A DNA stretch of 64,000 nucleotides from Nocardia shimofusensis NBRC 100134. Its GTDB lineage: Bacteria; Actinomycetota; Actinomycetes; Mycobacteriales; Mycobacteriaceae. The stretch's first letter is position 1, and every line of letters begins with the position of its first letter. The position numbers and the translations under genes are program-made. The notes below the pieces were generated by a model that had not been told where the DNA came from, did no database searches, and saw only the letters and a list, made by a program, of their open reading frames with translations. The stretch is from NCBI RefSeq assembly GCF_001613125.1, contig NZ_BDBT01000032.1:1-64000 (forward strand). Reading direction: 5' to 3'. This document shows positions 41,725 to 52,695 of this stretch, piece after piece.

Positions 41725-42560
41725 AGGCGGGTGCTCATGTCGAGTTCCCCGATCGAATCCGCGCCGCCGCCCGGAGTCTGCGAGGGGGACGACGCCGCGA
41801 CTCGACAGCCCCCAGCCCCTCGGATCACCGTGACACAACGGTGACGCAACCCGAGGGCACTCGACCGGGCGTCGAACCGCACCTCCCCGCCAGGTAGCCG
41901 CGGGGAGCCCTCCGCCCGCCGATGCGCGAGCAGAGACCATTGCGCGCCAATCCGATTCGAGGGCATACCCACCGGGCCGCCGATCCTCGCGATCGCCGAC
42001 GACCGTGCCGATTTCAAGATCAGAGATATTCCAGCCGTCCAAACCAAGGCGCGAATTCCTCGGCGACGACGCGAAATTCAGCCCGCCCGGACACCCTTCG
42101 GTAACGACACGGCTCCGAACCTCACCGGCGCCATCCGAGACCACGCCACGGCCGCGCCATTCTTCGAACATATCTATTCGCAGAATTCCGAATCGCCCCC
42201 ACGAGAGCCCGCACGACTCGATCGGGAAGCGCCTTCGAACCGGCCCCCGCAACTCCGCCCACCCCGCAAGATGCAGGAGACCGAGCGCACCAAAGCGTCT
42301 CTACCTGCGCAAATGCGCGGAAAATGGTTCCGGCTACCGAACCGACCGGCACCCGCACGTTGCCCGAGTCACATATTTCGGTCCAATAAACGTGACCTGC
42401 GGCACATTTGCGTTAGAACATACTGTCGAACGCCGTCCACATTTCCACGCATCAACCTGGAGTAATACAGCTATCCCTCGACAAACAATCAAGACATTGG
42501 TGACGTTACCTACACGTGATTGTTCGAGATTAGTTCGTTATGGTTTAGGCACGGCCCGAT
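41725..42560. other. Long gene-free stretch between argC and rpf
   Basis: About 840 nt with no supported gene. From about 42360 the composition becomes more AT-rich, as expected for a promoter of the rpf gene. Open frames here (such as 42005-42862) run on into the rpf leader and lack ribosome sites. Confidence 0.6.
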
Positions 42561-42580
42561 CGACCGAGACGGGCACATCG

Positions 42581-42650
42581 CTCGAACCGCCGAACACCGA
42601 CAGACCCTGTCCCACGGTTCGAGAAACCCCGACATCCACTGGGGACAGGG
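42581..42650 (+). promoter_or_regulatory. Structured rpf leader with interleaved helices
   Basis: CTCGAACCG (42581-42589) pairs with CGGTTCGAG (42615-42623); CCCTGTCCC (42605-42613) pairs with GGGACAGGG (42642-42650). The two 9-bp helices interleave, so they form a pseudoknot or exclude each other. rpf genes of several actinobacteria are preceded by c-di-AMP riboswitches (ydaO class); I cannot confirm that consensus here. Confidence 0.55.
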
Positions 42651-42695
42651 ACTCCGGCCTCGAGCCGAGTCGGTGGGCGCAGCAGGGAAATACTC

Positions 42696-43025
42696 ATGTC
42701 GAAGAACCGAAAGATCAGCACTCGCGCCGCCGGTTTCATCGCAGCGGTCGGCGCCTTCGCCGCCATCCCGTTCGGTCTCTCCACGGCCACCGCCTCCGCC
42801 AACAACTGGGACGCTGTCGCGCAGTGCGAGAGCGGCGGCAACTGGGGCATCAACACCGGTAACGGCTACTACGGCGGCCTGCAGTTCTCGCAGAGCACCT
42901 GGGAGGCCTACGGCGGCTCCGGCCAGGCGAGCAACGCCAGCAAGGCCGAGCAGATCCGCGTCGCCGAGAACGTTCTCGCGGGCCAGGGTCCCGGCGCATG
43001 GCCGGTCTGTGGCGCCTACCTCTGA
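42696..43025 (+). CDS. Resuscitation-promoting factor (Rpf-domain protein)
   Basis: 109 residues, secreted. Signal peptide with basic start (SKNRKISTR), hydrophobic core and probable cleavage after ATASA (residue 35). A single Rpf domain follows (NNWDAVAQCESGGNWGI with catalytic Glu45; YYGGLQFSQSTWEAYGG; AENVLAGQGPGAWPVC). A lysozyme-like muralytic enzyme that helps wake dormant cells; like the shorter Mycobacterium Rpfs it lacks an extra domain. A long structured leader suggests post-transcriptional control. Confidence 0.95.
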   Translation: MSKNRKISTRAAGFIAAVGAFAAIPFGLSTATASANNWDAVAQCESGGNWGINTGNGYYGGLQFSQSTWEAYGGSGQASNASKAEQIRVAENVLAGQGPGAWPVCGAYL

Positions 43026-43070
43026 TCGAGGGCGCTGCCTGAGCGGGATCCCCCGCTGAACGAGCAACAC

Positions 43071-43102
43071 AGCCCCTGTCACCTACGCAGGTGACAGGGG
43101 CT
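43071..43102. terminator. Bidirectional terminator after rpf
   Basis: AGCCCCTGTCACCT and its exact complement form a 14-bp perfect stem with a 4-nt ACGC loop between convergent rpf and PNPOx genes. Confidence 0.85.
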
Positions 43103-43119
43103 GTTGCCGTCCGAGCCGG

Positions 43120-43608
43120 TCATTTCTTGCGCACGACGCGCTCGCCGGCACCCGGCTTCCAGATGGTGATCATCAGTTCGTCGCCGACCTCCACGCAGGA
43201 CGCGGTGGTGAGGTCGGCGATGTAGAAGTGGTCGAACTCCTGGCCGCGGAGGTCGAAGCCGTTCTCGTCGAACAGCGCCTGCGCGAAGCGGCCGTGCACG
43301 GCGGGGTCGGGCAGGTCGCTGACGGCGCCGAAGAGTTTGGCGTCGCCCTCGGTGACCATTGTGTCCACGGTCGCGGTGTGCAGGCAGAACCGGGGGTCGC
43401 GGGCCAGATCAGCGAACTTGCGCGTGCCGGGCATACCGACGATCACCAGCATGTCCTCGAAAATCCGCGGTTCGACCGGGCTGATGCGCGGGGAGCCGTC
43501 GGCGCGGACAGTGCCGAGCATGCACAGGTTGCCGGTGGCCTGATGCCTGCGAGTGAACACGGAGGAGATCTTCGGCGCTTCCTCGACGAACCGTTTCCAT
43601 GTGGTCAT
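43120..43608 (-). CDS. Pyridoxamine 5'-phosphate oxidase-like flavin protein
   Basis: 162 residues of the split-barrel FMN/F420-binding fold. NLCMLGTVRADGSPRISPVE is the typical start, then DMLVIVGMPGTRKFADLARD and RFCLHTATVD. Such proteins in actinobacteria use FMN, F420 or heme; not vitamin B6 synthesis. Divergent from a WYL regulator with a palindrome between them, so it may be that regulator's target. Confidence 0.85.
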   Translation of the reverse strand: MTTWKRFVEEAPKISSVFTRRHQATGNLCMLGTVRADGSPRISPVEPRIFEDMLVIVGMPGTRKFADLARDPRFCLHTATVDTMVTEGDAKLFGAVSDLPDPAVHGRFAQALFDENGFDLRGQEFDHFYIADLTTASCVEVGDELMITIWKPGAGERVVRKK

Positions 43609-43629
43609 GCACGGCGACGGTACGCCGCA

Positions 43630-43652
43630 AACCTGCCAGGTCCTGTCAGGTT
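43630..43652. promoter_or_regulatory. Near-perfect 23-bp palindrome between PNPOx and WYL genes
   Basis: AACCTG-C-CAGG, T, CCTG-T-CAGGTT: inverted repeat with one mismatched pair, lying 22 nt upstream of the PNPOx start and 20 nt before the WYL start. Likely operator of the WYL regulator. Confidence 0.65.
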
Positions 43653-43672
43653 CCGCGGCTATTCTCCTTCGG

Positions 43673-44644
43673 GTGCGCGCGAGCCGACTGTTGAGACTGC
43701 TGCTGCTGTTGCAGACCCGCGGTCACCTCAGCGCGCCGGAACTCGCCGCCGAACTCGAGGTGTCGGTGCGGACCGTGTATCGCGACGTGGAGGCCCTTTC
43801 GGCGGCGGGCGTGCCCGTCTACAGCCAGCAGGGCCGGGGCGGCGGGGTGCGATTGCTCGACGGTTTCCGCACCCGGCTGACCGGGCTCACCTCCGAAGAA
43901 GCCGACGCGGTCCTGCTGACCGGACTGCCCGAGGCTGCCACGGACCTCGGGCTGGGCACCGTGCTGGCCACCGCCCAGCTCAAGGTGCTGGCCGCGCTGC
44001 CGCCGGAGATGCGCGGGCGAGCCACCCGCATCGCCGAACGCGTGCACGTCGACGCGCCCGGCTGGTTCCGCCGTCCCGAGGAGACCCCGGCGCTGGCCGC
44101 GATCACCGACGCGCTCTGGCACGATCGCACCCTGGAGGTCCGCTACGGCCGTGCCGACCGGGAAGTGCTGCGTCTCCTCGACCCGCTCGGGCTCGTCCTC
44201 AAGGCCGGTACCTGGTATCTCGTGGCCCGCCACGGCCGGGACATCCGTTCCTACCGCGTCGGGCGCATCCTCTCCGCCACTCCCACCGAGCGGACCTTCA
44301 CCCGCCCACCCGGATTTCAACTCGCCGAGCACTGGGCCGCCGCCCAGGACGAGTTCGCCCGCTCCATGCTGCGGGTGCGCGCCCGCTGCCGCATCGCCGC
44401 CGATCAGCTGAGCCTGTTGCGGCTGTTCCTCGATCCCGCCGCGGCCACCGAGGCACTCGCTTCCCGCGGCGAACCCGATGAGCAGGGGTGGGTCGAGGTG
44501 ACCGTGGGCGCGGAGTCCTATCCGGTTCTGTCGCACGGGCTGCTGCCGTTGGGTGAACACCTCGAGGTGCTCGAGCCGCCCGAACTGCGCGAGCGCATGG
44601 CGGCCACCGCCCGGGCGATGGCGGCACGGTACGCCGCCGGCTGA
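43673..44644 (+). CDS. HTH/WYL-domain transcriptional regulator
   Basis: 323 residues. DeoR-like helix-turn-helix at the N-terminus (LLLLLQTRGHLSAPELAAEL; VSVRTVYRDVEALSAAGVPV) and a WYL/WCX ligand domain (TLEVRYGRADREVLRLLDPL; KAGTWYLVARHGRDIRSYRV). WYL domains are thought to sense nucleotides or single-strand DNA. GTG at 43673; the open frame to 43553 is antisense to PNPOx. Confidence 0.9.
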   Translation: MRASRLLRLLLLLQTRGHLSAPELAAELEVSVRTVYRDVEALSAAGVPVYSQQGRGGGVRLLDGFRTRLTGLTSEEADAVLLTGLPEAATDLGLGTVLATAQLKVLAALPPEMRGRATRIAERVHVDAPGWFRRPEETPALAAITDALWHDRTLEVRYGRADREVLRLLDPLGLVLKAGTWYLVARHGRDIRSYRVGRILSATPTERTFTRPPGFQLAEHWAAAQDEFARSMLRVRARCRIAADQLSLLRLFLDPAAATEALASRGEPDEQGWVEVTVGAESYPVLSHGLLPLGEHLEVLEPPELRERMAATARAMAARYAAG

Positions 44645-44675
44645 CCTGCTCTCACCGACCAGGTAGCGCCAACCG

Positions 44676-45740
44676 TCAGCTGTCGCCCCGGCCGGTCTTC
44701 GCCGGTGGATCACCACGCTGACCCCTACGCCGTTCCAGCCGCGGTCGGCGGTCCCGCAGCGTCAGGATCGCGGCGGCGGTCGCCGCGATCGTCCGGTCGC
44801 CGTCGCGGGTCAAGTCGTCGAGGGCCTGCCGTGCGGCCGGGCCGGGGATCTCCGCGAGGGCTTGGGTGAGGCGCAACCGGGTGGACGGGTCGTCGGCACC
44901 GGCGAGTTCACCCGACACGCGGGCGACGATGTCGACGTCGGGGGCGACCTTCGTCAGCAGGCCGAGCGTTTCGGCGGCTTCGACATCGCTTCGCCCCTCG
45001 ACCACCATCGCGACAAGGGCGGGCAGCGCGCCGATCACCTCGCGGGAACCGAGCGCCAGGGCCGCGCGCCCGCGGACGGTGGCATCCGGATCGTCGAGCG
45101 CTTCGCGCAGGAGTTCGGTGGCCGCGGCCGTGGACACTTCGGCGATCGCGGTGACGGCTCGACGCCGGACATCGACCGACGCCGAGCCCAGACCGACGGC
45201 CAGACCGTCGAGCCCCTGCCCCTGTGCCCTGGCCAGCGACCACCGCAGCGCCCCGGCCACGTCGGCGTTGTCCTCCGACAGAACGGCCTCGACCAGAGCC
45301 TCGACGGGTAACGCGGTCGGCGTGTCGGCGGACAGGAGCGCTTGCTGACGACGCGGGGCGTATCCGGATTCGAGGGCGCGCAGCAGAGCGACTACGCGCA
45401 GGACGTCCTCCCACTCCGACGGTGCGGCGGCGTCGACCCGCTCGAGTTTCGCGAGCAGTTCCTCCTCGGCCGCGATCCGCAGGCGGGTGTGCCGGATGAG
45501 GTCGGCCACCAGTTCGGTCGGCGCGAAGCCGGGTTCGTCGAGGGCGCGCTTGACCTCCTGCAGCGAGAGCCCGAGGGTGCGCAGACTCTCGACATGCAGG
45601 AGGCGCCGGATGTCGTCGGCGGAGTACTCGCGGTAGCCGCCGGAGGTGCGGCCGGTGGGCTGCACCAGCCCCACCGCGTCGTAGTGGCGCAGCATCCGGG
45701 TGCTGACGCCGGAACGCCGCGAGACCTCGCCGATCAACAT
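44676..45740 (-). CDS. MerR-family regulator fused to HEAT-like repeats
   Basis: 354 residues. MerR winged helix at 1-70 (LIGEVSRRSGVSTRMLRHYD; GGYREYSADDIRRLLHVES), a dimerisation helix to about 110, then about 200 residues of alpha-helical repeats (VDVRRRAVTAIAEVSTAAA; ATVRGRAALALGSREVIGAL) instead of the usual small-molecule pocket. It follows a HEAT-repeat gene by 11 nt in one operon controlled by a MerR-type promoter. Repeat domains of this kind usually bind protein, so it may sense a protein partner. Confidence 0.88.
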   Translation of the reverse strand: MLIGEVSRRSGVSTRMLRHYDAVGLVQPTGRTSGGYREYSADDIRRLLHVESLRTLGLSLQEVKRALDEPGFAPTELVADLIRHTRLRIAAEEELLAKLERVDAAAPSEWEDVLRVVALLRALESGYAPRRQQALLSADTPTALPVEALVEAVLSEDNADVAGALRWSLARAQGQGLDGLAVGLGSASVDVRRRAVTAIAEVSTAAATELLREALDDPDATVRGRAALALGSREVIGALPALVAMVVEGRSDVEAAETLGLLTKVAPDVDIVARVSGELAGADDPSTRLRLTQALAEIPGPAARQALDDLTRDGDRTIAATAAAILTLRDRRPRLERRRGQRGDPPAKTGRGDS

Positions 45741-45751
45741 CGCCTCTCCTC

Positions 45752-46396
45752 CTAGCTTCCCTGACCCGTGATCGCGACGCGCTTGGCCAGCTCGACCGAC
45801 AGCGTGAAACTGCTCTCGGGATCGTGCACGAGCTGTTTCGTGGCCTCCATATGCGCGCGGACCAGCGGATCGGGATGCGATGCCACCGTGTCGAGCGCGG
45901 GCAGGACGTCCTCACCGAGTCCGGCGAACGCGCGGCTCAGGCTGAGTTGCCTGTCCCGGTCTCCCCTGCCGAGCTCGGGCACGAGCTCGGCCGCGAGGAC
46001 GGCTTCCTGCCCGAGCGGTACGAGCACCACCGCGGCCCGCCACGCGCTGCGCACGACCTCGTCGTCCTCGTCGTGCAACTGCGCCGAGACCGACGGCCAG
46101 GCGCGCGGGTCCCCGATCTTGGACAGCGTGTGCAACGCCTGGCTGCGGGCCTGCGCGGAGCCGGAGCCGAGTTCGTCGATGAGTCTCGGCACCGTGACAT
46201 CGGCAGGCATCCGGCACAATGCCCAGGTCAGCATGTCGCGGACGAAGAAGTCCGGTTCGACGGCGCACCGGGCGACCAGCGTCTCCGTCAGACGGGGATC
46301 GGAATCCGTGCCCGCGGACAGGGCGGCCCGCAGCCGGACCGACGGATCGGCCGCGGTCAGGGCGTCGACGAGCTGAGCATGTTGGGTTGTGTTCAC
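45752..46396 (-). CDS. HEAT-repeat protein
   Basis: 214 residues, made of repeated helix pairs (DPSVRLRAALSAGTDSDPRL; SAQARSQALHTLSKIGDPRA; DDEVVRSAWRAAVVLVPLG). GTG at 46396 follows GGAGGT well spaced. First gene of the operon with the MerR-HEAT fusion, whose C-terminal repeats resemble it. Probable protein-protein interaction module. Confidence 0.85.
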   Translation of the reverse strand: MNTTQHAQLVDALTAADPSVRLRAALSAGTDSDPRLTETLVARCAVEPDFFVRDMLTWALCRMPADVTVPRLIDELGSGSAQARSQALHTLSKIGDPRAWPSVSAQLHDEDDEVVRSAWRAAVVLVPLGQEAVLAAELVPELGRGDRDRQLSLSRAFAGLGEDVLPALDTVASHPDPLVRAHMEATKQLVHDPESSFTLSVELAKRVAITGQGS

Positions 46397-46419
46397 AACA
46401 ACCACCTCCTTCGCCGACC

Positions 46420-46450
46420 ATTCGAGTCCTTGACATCGTGTCAAGGTCAA
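46420..46450 (-). promoter_or_regulatory. MerR-type promoter with palindromic spacer
   Basis: -35 TTGACC (46445-46450), 19-bp spacer, -10 TCGAAT (46420-46425). The spacer carries CCTTGACA-CGA-TGTCAAGG (46428-46446). A 19-bp spacer centred on a dyad is the classic MerR activation design. Confidence 0.8.
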
Positions 46451-46550
46451 GTCGCGATGTCGGAGAGGATCGCTAGGGTTCCGGCGATGAATTCGCCGAA
46501 TCCGCGGCGTCTCATCTTCGGCAACCATCGTCGCGATACAGGAGAAGCGA

Positions 46551-47192
46551 GTGCCACAACTACTGCGCGTCCAGAACTTCAACGTCTCGAGCGACGGGAT
46601 CGCCGCCGGAGAGAACCAGAGCTTGGACAGCCCGTTCGGTTTCGACCCCGGTGACATGTTCGCCTGGGCGGGCGCCACCGCCAGTTGGCCCAACCGCACC
46701 GATCCCGGCGGCAGCCGCGGTCTCGACGACTACTTCACCCGGGACTTCACGAACAATATCGGCGCGGAGATCATGGGCCGCAACAAGTTCGGACCCCAGC
46801 GTGGACCGTGGGAAGACCACGAGTGGCAGGGCTGGTGGGGCGCAAAGCCCCCGTTCCGCACCCCGGTGTTCGTCCTCACCCACCACACCCGGCCGTCGAT
46901 CACCCTCTCCGACACCACCTTCCACTTCGTCGGCGGCGACCCGGCCACGGTCCTCGAACAGGCGAAGCAGGCCGCGCAGGGCAAGGACGTGCGTCTCGGC
47001 GGCGGCGTCACCACCATCCGGCAGTTCCTCGACGCCGACCTCGTCGACGCCATGCATGTGGCGGTCTCGCCCGTGGAGTTCGGCTCCGGGCTGAAGCTCT
47101 GGGAGTCGCCCGAGGAACTGACCGATCGGTTCCACCTCGAGACGGTGCCGAGCCCGAGCGGAGTGACGCATCACCTGTTCTGGCGGAAGTGA
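46551..47192 (+). CDS. RibD C-terminal-type dihydrofolate reductase family protein
   Basis: 213 residues, GTG start after AGGAG. Opening LLRVQNFNVSSDGIAAGENQ, middle IGAEIMGRNKFGPQRGPWED and LGGGVTTIRQFLDADLVDAM show the RibD_C fold of small actinobacterial reductases. NADPH-dependent; real substrate unknown. Divergent from the HEAT/MerR operon. Confidence 0.85.
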   Translation: MPQLLRVQNFNVSSDGIAAGENQSLDSPFGFDPGDMFAWAGATASWPNRTDPGGSRGLDDYFTRDFTNNIGAEIMGRNKFGPQRGPWEDHEWQGWWGAKPPFRTPVFVLTHHTRPSITLSDTTFHFVGGDPATVLEQAKQAAQGKDVRLGGGVTTIRQFLDADLVDAMHVAVSPVEFGSGLKLWESPEELTDRFHLETVPSPSGVTHHLFWRK

Positions 47193-47341
47193 GGCGGAGA
47201 CCTCCACGGATAGGTCGACTCCGTCGTCGGCCTCGGTGTCCGTTTCTTCGGACGGACTGCTGAGACGGCGACCGTCGGGCGACCGCTGCAGCACGGAGTC
47301 GGCACGCGGTCGCCGAGCGGGATTCGCCGCAATTCCGACGC

Positions 47342-48442
47342 TCAGGGCTCCCAGTCCAGAACCGGTGCGAGGGCCCGGAACTGGGCCGCGGGTGGAATCA
47401 GGCGCATGACCGCGTCACGGGCGGCCACCACAGGACGGGCGGACAGCTGGCCGACGGTGCCGAGCCGGTCGGATCTGGCCGCGATCATCCTGGTGCGCGG
47501 GCGGCGGGCGAGGTCGTAGCGGGCGAGGTCACCGCTGTCGGTCGCGATGCGAGCCAGCACCACGGCGTCCTCGAGCGCCTGGCAGGCGCCTTGGCCGAGG
47601 TTGGGGCTCATGGCGTGGGCGGCGTCGCCGAGCAGGGCGATGCGGCCGGCGACGAAGGTCCTCAGGTCGGGCAGGCGGTAGATGTCGTGGTGCAGGACAG
47701 CGGCGGGGTCGGCGTCGGCGAGCAGGGCGGGAATGGGGTCGTGCCAGCCGGCGAAGAGGTCGCGCAGTTCGGCGAGACCGGTGCTCGGCGCGCCCTCGGG
47801 CCTGTTCGCGACGCCGAAGCAGTAGACCCGATCGTCGGCGAGGGCGGCGTAACCGAAGCGCAGCCCGCGACCCCACGTTTCGCCGAGATCGGTGATCGGG
47901 CGCTTCGGGGTGACGATCACACGCCAGGCGGTGTAGCCGGCGTAGACCGGTCGGACCGTACCCGCGACGGCGCGGCGCACGACGCTGTTGATGCCGTCGG
48001 CGCCGACGACGAGGTCGGCGCGGGATTCACCCGCCGAATGCGTGACGGTGCCGTCGCCGCGAGCCTCGGTCACGGTGACGCCGGTGCGGACCGAACCGGC
48101 CGGGATCGCGTGACGGAGGATGTCGAGCAGATCCGCCCGATGCACCATGATCGGCAGACCGTAGCGCGCTTTCAGGGCAGGCACATCGAACGTCGACAGC
48201 CAGGCGCCGCGGCTGTCGCGAATACCGGCCGAGCCGTCTTCGCGAGCGCGGGCGCGCACCTGGTCGCCGATCCCGAGGGCGTCGAGAGCGCGTAACGCGT
48301 TCGGCCACAGGGACAATCCGGCGCCAGGAACGGTAAGAGCAGGCGCGCGTTCGAGCACCTGCACCTGCCAGCCGATGCGGGTGAACGCGATCGCGGTCGC
48401 CAGTCCGCCGATTCCGGCGCCGACGACGGTCACCTGCGACAT
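47342..48442 (-). CDS. FAD-dependent aromatic-type monooxygenase
   Basis: 366 residues, group A flavin monooxygenase of the PHBH/UbiH class. FAD motif VVGAGIGGLATAIAFTRIG at the N-terminus, DG motif LVVGADGINSVVRRAVA, and GD motif RIALLGDAAHAMSPNLGQGA. These hydroxylate aromatic or polyketide substrates or inactivate antibiotics; no nearby pathway fixes the substrate. Confidence 0.9.
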   Translation of the reverse strand: MSQVTVVGAGIGGLATAIAFTRIGWQVQVLERAPALTVPGAGLSLWPNALRALDALGIGDQVRARAREDGSAGIRDSRGAWLSTFDVPALKARYGLPIMVHRADLLDILRHAIPAGSVRTGVTVTEARGDGTVTHSAGESRADLVVGADGINSVVRRAVAGTVRPVYAGYTAWRVIVTPKRPITDLGETWGRGLRFGYAALADDRVYCFGVANRPEGAPSTGLAELRDLFAGWHDPIPALLADADPAAVLHHDIYRLPDLRTFVAGRIALLGDAAHAMSPNLGQGACQALEDAVVLARIATDSGDLARYDLARRPRTRMIAARSDRLGTVGQLSARPVVAARDAVMRLIPPAAQFRALAPVLDWEP

Positions 48443-48551
48443 GTTGTTTCTCCCGTCCGTGAAGGCACTGTACGGCCCCCTCCGAGATCGGGCGGGTGAC
48501 CTGGTACGCGGGGTCGGCCGCGACGAGTCCGCGGCGGCATCGATCGTCGGC

Positions 48552-51395
<2,844 letters not shown>

Positions 51396-51534
51396 GCGCT
51401 CGACCCTACTGCCGGGTCCCACCGTCACGGGGGCCTGACGCGAGAGAATCACACAGGCGCGCGGGCCGTGTCCGGCCTGTGGACAGACGCGGTAGCGTGC
51501 ACCCGCACGACCCGAACTATCCCGAGGAATTCGC

Positions 51535-52023
51535 ATGGCAGAGGACGCCACCCCGACGAAACTCAGCGGCACGGGCCGCCTGGCGCACTTCGGCAGCACC
51601 CGGCTGGCCGGACTGGCCAAGGTGCAGAGCCGCCTGCATGCCCGCCTCTACACCCGCTTCGGCGGCACCCGGTTCGGAAAGTTTCTGGGTCGCCCCATCT
51701 TCCAGCTCACCGTCGTCGGCAGGAAGTCCGGACAGCCGCGCCCGGTGGTGCTGATGTACGTGCCCGACGGCGAGGACCTGCTCGTCTGTGGCTCCAACGG
51801 CGGCAATCCCAAGCCGCCCAACTGGTGGCACAATCTCGTCGCCGCCGGACGCGCCGAGGTGCGGGTCGGCTCCGAGTCCTGGCCCGTCGATGTCCGCGTG
51901 GTCACCGACCCCGCCGAGTACGACGCGCGCTGGAAAATCCTGATCCGGCACTACCCCGACTTCGCCACCTACCAGGCGCTGACCACCCGCACCCTGCCGA
52001 TCGCGGTCCTGTCTCGCGCGTAG
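51535..52023 (+). CDS. Deazaflavin (F420)-dependent nitroreductase-family protein
   Basis: 162 residues of the DUF385/Ddn family. LGRPIFQLTVVGRKSGQPRP is the diagnostic strand-loop, then VCGSNGGNPKPPNWWHNLVA and AGRAEVRVGSESWPVDVRVV. Ddn-type proteins reduce quinones or nitroimidazoles with F420H2. ATG at 51535 lacks a clear ribosome site. Divergent from ppc. Confidence 0.9.
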   Translation: MAEDATPTKLSGTGRLAHFGSTRLAGLAKVQSRLHARLYTRFGGTRFGKFLGRPIFQLTVVGRKSGQPRPVVLMYVPDGEDLLVCGSNGGNPKPPNWWHNLVAAGRAEVRVGSESWPVDVRVVTDPAEYDARWKILIRHYPDFATYQALTTRTLPIAVLSRA

Positions 52024-52103
52024 TCGTCAACTCTCCGGAGATGCCACGGCGTCCGCCCGCTGAGCAGAATCAAGGCACGCCGGGAGGACGCGCCGGTGCA
52101 CGC

Positions 52104-52661
52104 TCACAGCAAACGGATCACCCTTGCCGGATTGCCCGCCGCGAAGACCCTGGCGGGCAGATCCCTGGTGACGACGCTGCCCGCGCCGACGACCGTGTCG
52201 TCGCCCACCGTCACGCCGGGACAGACGATCACCCCGCCACCGAACCACACGTTGTTGCCGATGGTGATGGGAGCGGCCGACTCCCAGCGCTGTCTGCGGG
52301 CTTCGTGGTCCTCCATCGGGTGCAGGGCGGTCAGCAGCTGACAGCGCGGACCGATGGAGACGTCGTCGCCGATGGTGATGCGTGCGCAGTCCAGCAGGAT
52401 CGCATCGTAGTTGAGGAAGGAGTTGGCGCCGATCTCCACCAGATAGCCGTAGTCGCACTGGAATCGGGGCATGATCCACGAGCCTTCGCCGAGCTTGCCG
52501 AGCAGGGTGCGCAGCAGTTCGGTGCGCCGTTCGGTCTCATCGGCGGCGGTGCGGTTGAACTGCTCGCACAGTTCCTGCGCCCGCCACCGCTCGGCCACCA
52601 GTTCGGGGTCGTTGTCACGGTAGAGCTCGCCGCGCAGCATCCGTTCCTTGTGCTCACCCAT
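52104..52661 (-). CDS. Maltose/galactoside O-acetyltransferase-like protein
   Basis: 185 residues of left-handed hexapeptide repeats. N-terminal Mac domain (MLRGELYRDNDPELVAERWR), then ITIGDDVSIGPRCQLLTALH, with the active His in LTALHPMEDHEARR, and ITIGNNVWFGGGVIVCPGVT. Acetylates sugars from acetyl-CoA, as maa/lacA do. ATG at 52661; GTG at 52670 possible. Confidence 0.9.
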   Translation of the reverse strand: MGEHKERMLRGELYRDNDPELVAERWRAQELCEQFNRTAADETERRTELLRTLLGKLGEGSWIMPRFQCDYGYLVEIGANSFLNYDAILLDCARITIGDDVSIGPRCQLLTALHPMEDHEARRQRWESAAPITIGNNVWFGGGVIVCPGVTVGDDTVVGAGSVVTRDLPARVFAAGNPARVIRLL

Positions 52662-52695
52662 GCCGCTCACCGTATCGGCCGGGCGGGCACAGGCT

